Shown here piece after piece: positions 34,830 through 43,136 of a stretch of 64,000 nt of DNA. The position numbers and the translations under genes are program-made. Each line of letters starts with the position of its first letter. Within the stretch, counting starts at the first letter, position 1. The notes beneath the pieces were generated by a model that saw only the letters and a program-made list of their open reading frames with translations, had not been told where the DNA came from and did not search any database. Origin of the DNA: Bradyrhizobium diazoefficiens (lineage in GTDB: Bacteria; Pseudomonadota; Alphaproteobacteria; Rhizobiales; Xanthobacteraceae); NCBI RefSeq assembly GCF_018129965.1, contig NZ_JAFCKW010000017.1, positions 59,387 through 123,386 of the forward strand, given 5' to 3'.

Positions 34830-35780
34830 TCAACCCTTCGCTTCGCTGAGCACGGCTGCGAGCGTACGCTCGACCAATGCCAGCTTGAATGAATTGTCCC
34901 GGGTCGGCCTGGCGCCGTCGAGCAAACGTGTCGCAACGGCCTTGGCACCGCGTGGCATCTCGGCCTCCGCCGCCTCGACCCGCCACGGCTTATGGGCAAC
35001 GCCTCCGACAGCGACCCGTCCGGTTCCATCGCGCTGAACGATCGCACCGACCGAGACCAGCGCGAAGGCATAGGAGGCGCGGTCACGCACCTTGCGGTAG
35101 ATGTGCGTTCCGCCAACGGGCTTCGGAAGCGTCACGGATGTGATCAACTCGCCGGCTGAAAGCGTGGTCTCGATATGCGGCGTTTCTCCCGGCAGGCGGT
35201 GAAGATCGGCGATCGGGATAGCGCGGGTCGTGCCATCGGGACGAACCGTCTCGACCGTCGCATCGAGCGCGCGCATCGCAATCGCCATGTCGCTCGGATG
35301 CGTAGCGATGCAGGATTCGCTGGAGCCGAGCACCGCATGCTGACGGGTCACGCCTCCGATGGCGGCGCAGCCGCTGCCGGGAGTGCGTTTGTTGCAAGGT
35401 TGATTGGTATCGTAGAAATAGGGACAGCGCGTCCGTTGCAGCAGATTGCCTGCGGTGGTCGCCTTGTTGCGTAGCTGCCCGGATGCGCCGGACAGCAGCG
35501 CGCGCGACAGCAGGCCATAGTCGCGCCTGATACGCTCGTCCGCCGCAAGGGCCGTATTGCGAACCAGCGCGCCGATCCGCAAGCCGCCTTCCTGGGTCGG
35601 TTCGATCTTGTCGAAAGCGAGGCCGTTGACATCGATCAGATGCGAAGGCGTCTCGATTTCAAGCTTCATCAGGTCGAGCAGGTTGGTGCCCCCTGCGATG
35701 AACCTTGCATTGCTGCTTCCGGCGGCCGCAGCGGCAGCGGCCGCCGGCGAATTCGCCTTTTCATACGTAAAGGACTTCAT
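34830..35780 (-). CDS. paoB: FAD-binding subunit of periplasmic aldehyde oxidoreductase (PaoB-like)
   Basis: This 316-residue subunit transfers electrons through FAD. The FAD-binding motif is ARFIAGGTNLLDLMKLEIE, and GASGQLRNKATTAGNLLQRT holds the second FAD contact. The following insertion has cysteines at 119, 129, 138 and 157 (RCPYFYDTNQPCNK, PGSGCAA, SESCIA), the pattern of the extra [4Fe-4S] cluster known for E. coli PaoB. A short Ala-rich run near residue 15 is a low-complexity feature of the gene (GCC/GCG repeats). It overlaps paoA by four bases and is three bases from paoC. The presence of the cluster supports the PaoB type over the general CoxM type. Confidence 0.92.
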   Translation of the reverse strand: MKSFTYEKANSPAAAAAAAAGSSNARFIAGGTNLLDLMKLEIETPSHLIDVNGLAFDKIEPTQEGGLRIGALVRNTALAADERIRRDYGLLSRALLSGASGQLRNKATTAGNLLQRTRCPYFYDTNQPCNKRTPGSGCAAIGGVTRQHAVLGSSESCIATHPSDMAIAMRALDATVETVRPDGTTRAIPIADLHRLPGETPHIETTLSAGELITSVTLPKPVGGTHIYRKVRDRASYAFALVSVGAIVQRDGTGRVAVGGVAHKPWRVEAAEAEMPRGAKAVATRLLDGARPTRDNSFKLALVERTLAAVLSEAKG

Positions 35781-36430
35781 GCAGGCCTCCCGGCAACTTC
35801 AGTGATCGCCTCGGCAATGTTGGAATAGGCGCCACAGCGGCAGATGTTGCCGCTCATGCGCTCTCGCAGCTCGGCGTTCGTCAATTGCGGCGCGATCGTC
35901 AAATCGCCAGTGACATGGCTGGGAATGCCCGCCTTGATTTCGTCGAGTACGGCAACGGCCGAACAGATCTGACCCGGCGTGCAATAGCCGCACTGGAATC
36001 CGTCATGCGTGACGAAGGCAGTCTGCATCGGATGCATGTGCTCCGGCGTGCCGAGCCCCTCGATCGTGGTGACACTGTCGCCCTCATGCATCACTGCGAG
36101 GGTCAGGCATGAATTGACGCGCTGGCCGCCCACGATCACCGTGCAGGCGCCGCACTGGCCGTGATCGCAACCCTTCTTGGTTCCGGTGAGATGCAGATGC
36201 TCGCGCAGGGCGTCGAGCAGCGTGGTCCTCGTATCCAGCTCCAGCGCGCGGACCTCGCCATTCACACTGAAGGAAACCTTTGCCGTTGCAGGCATTCCCT
36301 GCGCGGGGGCGTGAGACCGGGAGGCGGCGTTCTGGGCGTTTGCGCCGTGCGAGGCTCCGATCGCGACAGACGTGACCGTTCCGACCAGGAGATTCCGCCG
36401 CGAGATTTCAAATTCGTTGGGTGTCGGCAT
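35777..36430 (-). CDS. paoA: Tat-exported [2Fe-2S] subunit of aldehyde oxidoreductase (PaoA-like)
   Basis: This 217-residue protein begins with a Tat signal (ISRRNLLVGTVTSVAIG, twin arginines at residues 11-12) ending near ANAQ. It then has two [2Fe-2S] sites: a plant-type cluster with C88, C93, C96 and C108 (KKGCDHGQCGACTVIVGG, VNSCLT), and a helical cluster with C147, C150, C197 and C199 (QCGYCTPGQIC, GNICRCGAYSNI). The whole heterotrimer would be exported through this one signal and work in the periplasm. ATG 36430 is chosen over 36463 because it gives a normal Tat signal. It is the first gene of the paoABC-type operon. Confidence 0.94.
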   Translation of the reverse strand: MPTPNEFEISRRNLLVGTVTSVAIGASHGANAQNAASRSHAPAQGMPATAKVSFSVNGEVRALELDTRTTLLDALREHLHLTGTKKGCDHGQCGACTVIVGGQRVNSCLTLAVMHEGDSVTTIEGLGTPEHMHPMQTAFVTHDGFQCGYCTPGQICSAVAVLDEIKAGIPSHVTGDLTIAPQLTNAELRERMSGNICRCGAYSNIAEAITEVAGRPA

Positions 36431-36551
36431 TGTTGGGCATATCCCTTGCTGCAGCAGCGTCAATGACGCGATGCGAGAAGGGTTCCAACAAATTCAGCGG
36501 CTCGCGGAGATGCGATGTCGCGGACGCAACGGTCAGGCGCGGCGCGCCGCG

Positions 36552-37190
36552 CTAGTACCGCAGGACTTTCGAGCCTACCAGCGCGCCGATCGCGGCCACG
36601 AGCGCGGTCGCAAGCGTGTACCAAGTCGCGACGAACAGCGGCGAGTCGTCGGTGCAATGCGACGCGTAAAGCGTCGCGGCGAGGCCGGCCGACACCAGGC
36701 CGGCAAGCGCGCCTGCGAGCGCGGGATTCGACGGTGCACCGTGGCGGAGGCCGACCAGCGCGCCCGCGAGCAGCGGCAGCGACATCGCGGGGATCGCGAG
36801 CAGGCACACCCTGGAGTTCCTGCCCACCATCCGCATCGTCATCGGCATAGCCGGGGCCATCATCGCCTCGCCGCCGATCGCGACCGCAAGCAGCCCGATG
36901 GGAAGCAGCAGCAGCCAGCCCCAGCCGCGCATCAGGGCTTCGGGACGCGACAGATGCAGGCTGACGATGATCGCGGGGATTGCGAGCGACAGCGTCACCG
37001 CGAACTTCATGTCGAAGAACGGGTTATGCATCGCGCTCATCACGTCAGGCCGCACGCCGAGGAACGTCGCGAAGATCAGGATCGACAAGGGCGCAGCCAC
37101 GAGCAGCGCCATGGTCAGCGTGGCGCCGACGCGCGGTGCGCGATGAGCGTTGTCGGCCGCGAGCGTGCGAATGAGTTGATCGGTATCCAT
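36552..37190 (-). CDS. nrsF: NrsF family anti-sigma factor (DUF1109)
   Basis: NrsF proteins are integral membrane anti-sigma factors with six helices; in Caulobacter NrsF restrains SigF until oxidative or heavy-metal stress. This 212-residue protein starts MDTDQLIRTLAADNAHRAPR, the family's cytosolic head, followed by about six hydrophobic helices. Two cysteines (VCLLAIPAMSLPL and ASHCTDDSPLF) are placed in or near periplasmic segments; conserved cysteines are important in Caulobacter NrsF. It starts two bases after the sigma-factor stop. Confidence 0.93.
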   Translation of the reverse strand: MDTDQLIRTLAADNAHRAPRVGATLTMALLVAAPLSILIFATFLGVRPDVMSAMHNPFFDMKFAVTLSLAIPAIIVSLHLSRPEALMRGWGWLLLLPIGLLAVAIGGEAMMAPAMPMTMRMVGRNSRVCLLAIPAMSLPLLAGALVGLRHGAPSNPALAGALAGLVSAGLAATLYASHCTDDSPLFVATWYTLATALVAAIGALVGSKVLRY

Positions 37191-37192
37191 GA

Positions 37193-37738
37193 CTAGTTAT
37201 TCCGCAGTTTGGCGGTCAGCGCCGCAAGTCCGCGGTGCAGCGCGACGCGCACCGCACCTTCGCTCATCGAGTATTTCGCAGCCGTGTCCCTGATCGATGC
37301 CGACTCCACCGCGATCGACTGCAACACGTCGCGCTGGCGCTGCGGCAACGCGCCGAGTTGCGTTGCGACTTCGGCCGCCGAGGCCGTCTCCTCCGCCACT
37401 TCGCCGGGCAGCGTCTCGGCGAAATCGTCGATGTTGACGAAGATCCGCCTGCCGCGCCGCCTGAGCGTATCGATCAGCTTGTTGCGGGCGATCGCAAACA
37501 GCCACGGCGCGAAGGGGGCTTCGCTGTCCCAGGTGTGCCGCTTCAGATGCACCGCCAACAGAATCTCCTGCACGATATCCTCGGCCTGGTCGGGAGGCTG
37601 TCCGGCCCGCGCCAGGCCCCGCCTCGCAGCAGCGCGCAGCACCGGTGTGACCGCCTTCAACAGGCGATGATAGGCCGCGTCATCGCCTGCCATGGCCGAC
37701 CGCATCAGGCCGGTCCATTCGTCTTCACGTCCGCGCAC
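37193..37738 (-). CDS. sigF: ECF sigma factor, SigF-like
   Basis: This 181-residue ECF sigma factor is paired with NrsF, as SigF is in Caulobacter. Region 2 contains QAEDIVQEILLAVHLKRHTW and FAPWLFAIARNKLIDTLRRR; region 4 contains LGALPQRQRDVLQSIAVESA, IRDTAAKYSMSEGAVRVALH and RGLAALTAKL. The start is GTG 37738 with GAGGG just upstream. A promoter-like GTAAC-N16-CGAA stands directly before it, suggesting autoregulation. The SigF name rests on the NrsF partner and on that promoter. The regulon may include the aldehyde oxidase genes downstream, but no such promoter is seen before paoA. Confidence 0.9.
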   Translation of the reverse strand: MRGREDEWTGLMRSAMAGDDAAYHRLLKAVTPVLRAAARRGLARAGQPPDQAEDIVQEILLAVHLKRHTWDSEAPFAPWLFAIARNKLIDTLRRRGRRIFVNIDDFAETLPGEVAEETASAAEVATQLGALPQRQRDVLQSIAVESASIRDTAAKYSMSEGAVRVALHRGLAALTAKLRNN

Positions 37739-37755
37739 GCGCCCTCACCATGCAA

Positions 37756-37780
37756 TTCGGCCGGTCTTTCAGTTTGTTAC
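37756..37780 (-). promoter_or_regulatory. Candidate SigF-type promoter (GTAAC-N16-CGAA)
   Basis: Read on the minus strand, GTAAC (37780-37776) and CGAA (37759-37756) are 16 bases apart. That resembles the Caulobacter SigF promoter pattern (about GTAACC, 16 bases, CGAA). The -10 element ends 17 bases before the GTG start, leaving a short leader. Confidence 0.5.
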
Positions 37781-37795
37781 GTCGGAGAACGCATT

Positions 37796-37811
37796 ATCAC
37801 GAAGTCGTGAT
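37796..37811. promoter_or_regulatory. Inverted repeat, possible operator (ATCACGA-N2-TCGTGAT)
   Basis: A perfect 7+7 inverted repeat with a 2-base spacer lies just upstream of the candidate SigF promoter and in the divergent region before the gene at 38024. The size and symmetry suit a dimeric repressor or activator. The regulator is unknown. Confidence 0.4.
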
Positions 37812-38023
37812 CCACCGCCGACCCCCGCCGCGCAAAACGGCCGTCAGAACCCGTGTCGGCTCATAACACCGATCGGTCCCGTCCGCACCCGGCGGCCGGC
37901 CGCAAATACCCGTTTGCCCAGCTTTTGCCCGGTGTTGCCCGAAGATTCCCATTTTTCGCCCCGCTGTCGTCATGCACCGGGGTCTCTGTTCACTCCCGGG
38001 ATGGTCATCGGGGAGATTTCAAC

Positions 38024-38689
38024 ATGTTCAAAGCCAGCAGGCGTGCGGCATTGCTTTTTCTGGCCGCCGTGTTCGTGCTGTTCGCCGGCGCTGCGCAGGC
38101 CGCGCCGAGCCCGGCCACAAGCTCCAGCGCGGATGGCGCCGGCAAACAGGCGGACGTCGTCAAATCCATCCAGCACCGTCGCTCCCATGCGCACCGCCGC
38201 AGCGGGAGCAGGACGGCGCAGAAGTCCGCGGCCGACAAGAAGGACCCGGCCAAGGCCGACGGGGCCAAGACCAACGACAGCAAGGCGAGCAACGAGGCGC
38301 CGGCCTCCAGCCAGATGCCGACCGAAGTCGCCAACGCCAATGCGCAGCTCCTCGCCGCCGATGCGCCGACTGCAGCCGCGGCCTCTGCGATGACGGGCCG
38401 CGCCAACGACAATGTGCAGGCGGCAGCCGATCATACCGCCGCCCCCAACGCCGAGGCCGAGGTGGTGGCGCCCGACCAGCTCAACGATATCGATCGCGCC
38501 CTGGAGCAGGACAACCCGCCGGCGCAGAAGGCGGTGATGGCCGCCACCGACGCGCAGCCGAGACCGGCGCCGGTGATGGCAAGCAGCCAGAACTCGGCCT
38601 GGGACCAGAGCTCCCTGATCGGCAAGATCTTCATCGGCCTCGGCACTCTGCTGACGCTGGCCTCCGCCGCACGCATGTTCATAGCCTGA
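38024..38689 (+). CDS. Hypothetical exported protein, Ala-rich with C-terminal membrane helix
   Basis: I do not recognise this 221-residue protein. A signal peptide (MFKASRRAALLFLAAVFVLF, cleavage near AQA-A) is followed by a His/Arg cluster (HRRSHAHRRSG, about residues 52-62). A long Ala/Asp/Lys-rich low-complexity region comes next, then NDIDRALEQDNPPAQKAVMA and a final hydrophobic helix IGKIFIGLGTLLTLASAARM. That suggests a periplasmic chain fixed in the inner membrane at its end. GGGGAG lies 8 bases before ATG 38024, which is chosen over a longer frame starting at 37853. Confidence 0.75.
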   Translation: MFKASRRAALLFLAAVFVLFAGAAQAAPSPATSSSADGAGKQADVVKSIQHRRSHAHRRSGSRTAQKSAADKKDPAKADGAKTNDSKASNEAPASSQMPTEVANANAQLLAADAPTAAAASAMTGRANDNVQAAADHTAAPNAEAEVVAPDQLNDIDRALEQDNPPAQKAVMAATDAQPRPAPVMASSQNSAWDQSSLIGKIFIGLGTLLTLASAARMFIA

Positions 38690-38805
38690 GGCGCGACCTG
38701 GTCCCGAATGCGGATCTCGCCGCGCGCTGCGGCGGCCTTTTGGCCCCTTGAAGCCCACCGCGCCAGCGGGCACATTGCCCGCTCAATCAAAAGCATGGGT
38801 GGAGC

Positions 38806-39585
38806 ATGAGCACGTTCGAACACATCATCGTCGAAAGCACCGGTGCGGTCGGCATCATCAAGCTGAACCGGCCCAAGATGCTCAACGCGCTCTCCTTCGG
38901 CGTATTCCGCGAGATCGCGGCAGCTGTCGACGATCTCGAGAGCGATGACGCCATCGGCTGCATCGTCGTGACCGGCAGCGAAAAGGCCTTCGCCGCCGGC
39001 GCCGACATCAAGGAGATGCAGCCGAAGGGCTTCATCGACATGTTCTCCGAGGATTTCGCCGCGATCGGCGGCGACCGAATCGCGCGCTGCCGCAAGCCGA
39101 CCATCGCCGCGGTCGCGGGCTACGCGCTCGGCGGCGGTTGCGAGCTTGCCATGATGTGCGATTTCATCATCGCCGCCGATACCGCCAAGTTCGGCCAGCC
39201 CGAGATCACGCTCGGCACCATTCCCGGCATTGGCGGCACCCAGCGCCTGACCCGCGCGATCGGCAAGTCCAAGGCGATGGATCTCTGCCTCACCGGCCGC
39301 ATGATGGATGCGGCGGAGGCCGAGCGCAGCGGTCTCGTCAGCCGCATTGTGCCGGCCGACAAACTGATGGACGAAGTCATGGCCGCCGCCGAGAAGATCG
39401 CGTCGATGTCGCGGCCTGCGGTCGCGATGGCCAAGGAGGCGGTGAACCGCGCCTTCGAGACCACCCTCGCCGAGGGCATGAGCGTCGAGCGCAACCTTTT
39501 CCACGCAACATTCGCGCTGGAAGACCGCTCCGAGGGCATGGCGGCCTTCATCGAAAAGCGCAAGCCGGTGAACAAGAACCGGTAA
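38806..39585 (+). CDS. Enoyl-CoA hydratase
   Basis: Crotonase-fold hydratases add water to trans-2-enoyl-CoA in beta-oxidation. This 259-residue member has the oxyanion-hole segments FAAGADIKEMQP and GYALGGGCELAMMCDFIIAA. Both catalytic glutamates are present in the expected places: GCELAM, and GQPEITLGTIPGIGGTQRL. That makes a true hydratase more likely than a divergent crotonase. A GGGTGGAGC ribosome binding site precedes ATG 38806. No other beta-oxidation gene is adjacent. Confidence 0.95.
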   Translation: MSTFEHIIVESTGAVGIIKLNRPKMLNALSFGVFREIAAAVDDLESDDAIGCIVVTGSEKAFAAGADIKEMQPKGFIDMFSEDFAAIGGDRIARCRKPTIAAVAGYALGGGCELAMMCDFIIAADTAKFGQPEITLGTIPGIGGTQRLTRAIGKSKAMDLCLTGRMMDAAEAERSGLVSRIVPADKLMDEVMAAAEKIASMSRPAVAMAKEAVNRAFETTLAEGMSVERNLFHATFALEDRSEGMAAFIEKRKPVNKNR

Positions 39586-39772
39586 TACCGGCGGGCGGTC
39601 AGGCTGGTGTAAGCCACGGGCCGCTCCCCACAGAAATCTGTGACGCACCTGCAACAAGCACGGAATACATGGGGGTTTTCCCCGCGGCAGTTTGCCTGCG
39701 GGACCTCGGCTGGTTAAACAGTTAAGAGGCCACCGTCGCCGGGGGCGGACAGCCGGGGTTTAGCGGGATTAC

Positions 39773-41203
39773 ATGATTGGGCGTGCCGCCAGAGCTGGCC
39801 ACGTGATGACGCGGCATCGATCGGGCGTAGGTCGTATGCTTGCGACATGGACCACGCTGGCGCTTGGTTGCGCCCTGGCATCCGCCGCATGGGCTGAAGC
39901 CTTGCCGGAGGCACTCGCCAAGGCCTACCAGACCAATCCGCAGCTCAACGCCGAGCGCGCCCGGCAACGCGCCACCGACGAGAACGTGCCGCAGGCGCTC
40001 GCCGGCTACCGGCCGCAGATCGTCGCAAGCCTCAGCGCGGGCCTGCAATCGGTGCGCAATCTGCTGCCCGACAACACCATCCAGACCGCAAATCTGAAGC
40101 CCTGGGTGATCGGGGTGACCGTGTCGCAGACCCTGTTCAACGGCTTCCGTACCGCCAACAGCGTGCGCGCTGCGGAACTCCAGGTGCAGTCCGGCCGCGA
40201 GGCGCTGCGCAATGTCGGCCAGGGCGTGCTGCTCGACGCGGTCACAGCCTATACCAACGTGCTGGCAAACCAGTCGCTGGTCGAAGCGCAGCGCTCCAAC
40301 GTCGCCTTCCTGCGCGAGACCCTCGCGGTCACCCAGCGCCGGCTCAACGCCGGCGACGTCACGCCGACCGACAGCGCACAGGCCGAGGCCCGGCTCAACC
40401 GCGGGCTCGCCGATCTCAACGCCGCGGAGGTCGCGCTCGCCGTGAGCCAGGCGATCTACGCGCAGGTCATCGGCAATGCACCGTCGCAGCTTCGGGCCGC
40501 CGACGTGGTCGATCGCTATCTGCCGAAGAGCCGCGAGGATGCGCTGGCGATGGCGATTCGCCAGCACCCGGCGGTGATGGCGGCGGGCTTCGACGTCGAT
40601 GTGGCCTCGACCAACATCCGCATCGCCGAGGGCGCGCTGCTGCCGAGTGCCAGCCTGCAGGGCAGCGCCAGCAAGAGCCGCGACAACGACCCGACGCTGG
40701 GCACCCGCGCTTCCGACCAGGCCTCGATCGTCGCCAACGTCACCGCCCCGATCTACGACGGCGGCCAGGCCGCCTCGCAGACGCGGCAGGCCAAGGAGGT
40801 GACGGCGCAGAGCCGGCTGGTGCTGGATCAGGTGCGCAGCCAGGCACGCACCGCCGCGATCAGCGCGTGGGTTGCGAACGAAGGCGCCAAGATCGCTGTC
40901 TCGGCCTCGGAGTCCGAGGTGAAGGCCGCAACCGTCGCGCTCCAGGGCGTACAGCGCGAAGCCGCCGGCGGCCAGCGCACCACGGTCGACGTGCTGAACT
41001 CGCAAGCCGATCTGATCCAGGCCAAGGCCCGGCTGATCGGTGCGCTGCGCGACCGCGTCATCGCCTCCTATACGCTGCTCAGCGCGGTCGGCCATCTCGA
41101 CGTCAAGACCCTGAGCCTGGACACGCCGGACTACCTGCCCGAGGTCCACTACCAGCAGGTCCGCGACGCCTGGCACGGCCTGCGCACGCCGTCGGGCCAG
41201 TAG
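39773..41203 (+). CDS. tolC: TolC family outer membrane channel protein
   Basis: TolC trimers form the outer membrane exit duct of efflux pumps and type I secretion systems. This protein (476 residues from ATG 39773) has a signal peptide that ends SAAWA, and two similar halves of long helices and short strands typical of the family. Landmarks are EALAKAYQTNPQLNAERARQ, TVSQTLFNGFRTANSVRAAE, LNAGDVTPTDSAQAEARLNR and NVTAPIYDGGQAASQTRQAK. A second start, ATG 39806, would give a shorter signal peptide and is possible. It stands alone, 2 kb from the RND pump genes, and could serve that pump or others. Confidence 0.93.
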   Translation: MIGRAARAGHVMTRHRSGVGRMLATWTTLALGCALASAAWAEALPEALAKAYQTNPQLNAERARQRATDENVPQALAGYRPQIVASLSAGLQSVRNLLPDNTIQTANLKPWVIGVTVSQTLFNGFRTANSVRAAELQVQSGREALRNVGQGVLLDAVTAYTNVLANQSLVEAQRSNVAFLRETLAVTQRRLNAGDVTPTDSAQAEARLNRGLADLNAAEVALAVSQAIYAQVIGNAPSQLRAADVVDRYLPKSREDALAMAIRQHPAVMAAGFDVDVASTNIRIAEGALLPSASLQGSASKSRDNDPTLGTRASDQASIVANVTAPIYDGGQAASQTRQAKEVTAQSRLVLDQVRSQARTAAISAWVANEGAKIAVSASESEVKAATVALQGVQREAAGGQRTTVDVLNSQADLIQAKARLIGALRDRVIASYTLLSAVGHLDVKTLSLDTPDYLPEVHYQQVRDAWHGLRTPSGQ

Positions 41204-41337
41204 GCTTTTCGAATCCTGTTGTCTCTTTCCCGCGAATATCCCGGCGTTGGCAGCTCGGCGATCGAGAGCATGCTCACGCCTGCCCGCTGTGATATTGTCA
41301 GCCAAGTCACGACAATACAAAAACAGGGGGAGACACC

Positions 41338-42300
41338 ATGCTTAATCGACGCAGCGTTCTGCTTGCCTCACTTGCCGCCGGAGTCACCATGACCAGCAAA
41401 GCCCACGCACGGGCGTCGCAGTCCGCGACGCCGGTGAATTTCGACGTCCCCGCGCATGCCTGCGACTGCCACACGCACATCCACGGCGATGTCGAGAAGT
41501 TTCCGTTCTTCGCAGGACGCGTCTACACGCCGGAGCCGGCTTCGCCGGAGGAGATGGCCGCGCTGCACAAGGCATTGCACATCGAGCGCGTCGTGATCGT
41601 GACGCCGAGCGTCTACGGCGCCGACAACTCCTCCACCCTGTTCGGCATGAAGGCGCGCGGCGCGACGGCACGCGGCGTTGCCGTGATCGACGACAAGACG
41701 ACGGAAGCTCAACTCGATGCGATGCAGCAGGACGGCTTTCGCGGTATCCGCCTCAATCTCGCGACCGGCGGCGTCAACGATCCCACCATCGGCCGGCCTC
41801 GCTTCACCGCCGCGGTCGAGCGCATGAAGGCGCGCGGCTGGCACGTCCAGCTCTATACCACGCTCACCATGATTTCGGCGATCAAGGACCTCGTCGAGAG
41901 CGCGCCGGTCCCCGTCGTGTTCGACCATTTCGGCGGTCTCGAAGCATCGCTTGGCCTGGAGCAACCGGGCTTCTCCGACCTCGTCGCGCTGGTGAAGTCC
42001 GGCAAGGCCTATGTGAAGATCTCCGGCGCCTATCGTTCGTCCAAGCTCGCACCCGATTATCAGGACATGGTGCCCTATGCGCGCGCGCTGATCGCCGCGA
42101 ATCCGGATCGCATCGTCTGGGGCACCGACTGGCCGCATCCGGATTCGAGCCGCGTCGAGGGACGCAAGGCCACCGACATAGCGCCACTCTACCAGATCGA
42201 CGACGGCCGCCTGCTGAATCAGCTTCCGGTGTGGGCGCCGGATGCCGAGATGCGCAAGAAGATCCTGGTCGACAATCCGGCCCGTCTCTACGGGTTCTGA
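41338..42300 (+). CDS. Exported amidohydrolase (metal-dependent, TIM-barrel)
   Basis: This 320-residue protein belongs to the amidohydrolase 2 family (2-pyrone-4,6-dicarboxylate lactonase-like). It opens with a Tat-like leader (MLNRRSVLLASLAAGVTMTS, cleavage near AHA), then HACDCHTHIHGDVEKFPFF with the HxH metal site. Further in are RVVIVTPSVYGADNSSTLFG, VVFDHFGGLEAS and the final catalytic strand RIVWGTDWPHPDS with the aspartate. Cytosolic lactonases of lignin breakdown are its nearest named relatives, but export suggests another substrate. A GGGGGAG ribosome binding site precedes the ATG. Confidence 0.9.
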   Translation: MLNRRSVLLASLAAGVTMTSKAHARASQSATPVNFDVPAHACDCHTHIHGDVEKFPFFAGRVYTPEPASPEEMAALHKALHIERVVIVTPSVYGADNSSTLFGMKARGATARGVAVIDDKTTEAQLDAMQQDGFRGIRLNLATGGVNDPTIGRPRFTAAVERMKARGWHVQLYTTLTMISAIKDLVESAPVPVVFDHFGGLEASLGLEQPGFSDLVALVKSGKAYVKISGAYRSSKLAPDYQDMVPYARALIAANPDRIVWGTDWPHPDSSRVEGRKATDIAPLYQIDDGRLLNQLPVWAPDAEMRKKILVDNPARLYGF

Positions 42301-42499
42301 GTCGCGCCAAGTTCAATCAGGTTCAAGGACGCGCGAAGTATTTTTGGTTTGAGTGAGTCACCTGTTGTCGCGAGAGCACAACGACATGCGACTCACACGA
42401 ACGTGTTCGAATTTACTTTCGCGTTTCACCCTTTCGGTTGAGGCAAGCATTGGGTTTCGTCGCTACGCACGCACAGATTTCATTTGTTCGTGCGGGCGC

Positions 42500-43126
42500 A
42501 TGTCAATATCGCAATATATCGCCGCGCTTTTCTCCGGCGTTGGAATTGGTTTCACGGTCGCCGCTCCCATTGGACCAATGGGTATGCTTTGCATCCAGCG
42601 CACATTGGCATCGGGGATGGCCACGGGCCTCGCAACCGGTTTCGGCGCGGCGACCGTCCACCTTGCCTACAGCGCCTTCGCGGTTCTCGGCCTCGGCGCC
42701 CTGGCGCGGCCCTGGGTCGAGGCCAATGCTATCGGCTTCGGCATCGTCTCGGCCCTCACCCTGCTGTGGTTCGCGATCCGAACCCACCGCGGGTCCGTCA
42801 CGCTCGAGGAGACGGGCGAATGCGACAGGGTGCGCCTGGCGCGCGCCTATCTCAGCGCGATCGCGCTCGGGTTCACCAATCCGCTCACGGTCATCCTGTT
42901 CCTGGCCGCGTTGAGCGCCTTCTCCATGCAATCCGCAGCCGCGCCGCTGGTCGCGGGCGTGTTCGTCGGTTCGGCGGTCTGGTGGACGGTGCTCAGCACG
43001 ACGGTGGCAACCGCGCGATCACGGCTGACGCCGCGGATGTTGTCGTTAAGCCGCCGGTTCGCCAGCCTGATGCTGCTTGGGCTGGGCGCCACGATGCTGA
43101 TCAGAATCGCGCAGCAGGTGTTCTGA
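42500..43126 (+). CDS. LysE family amino acid exporter
   Basis: LysE/RhtB transporters export amino acids or related small molecules across the inner membrane. This 208-residue protein has six hydrophobic helices; the first helix carries the family motif GIGFTVAAPIGPMGMLCIQR and the third part has LSAIALGFTNPLTVILFLAA. ATG 42500 lies right at the first helix; the frame extends upstream to 42353 but in sequence with no such features. It is convergent with the RND pump gene, ten bases apart. The substrate is unknown. Confidence 0.9.
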   Translation: MSISQYIAALFSGVGIGFTVAAPIGPMGMLCIQRTLASGMATGLATGFGAATVHLAYSAFAVLGLGALARPWVEANAIGFGIVSALTLLWFAIRTHRGSVTLEETGECDRVRLARAYLSAIALGFTNPLTVILFLAALSAFSMQSAAAPLVAGVFVGSAVWWTVLSTTVATARSRLTPRMLSLSRRFASLMLLGLGATMLIRIAQQVF

Positions 43127-43136
43127 CTTGCGGCCG

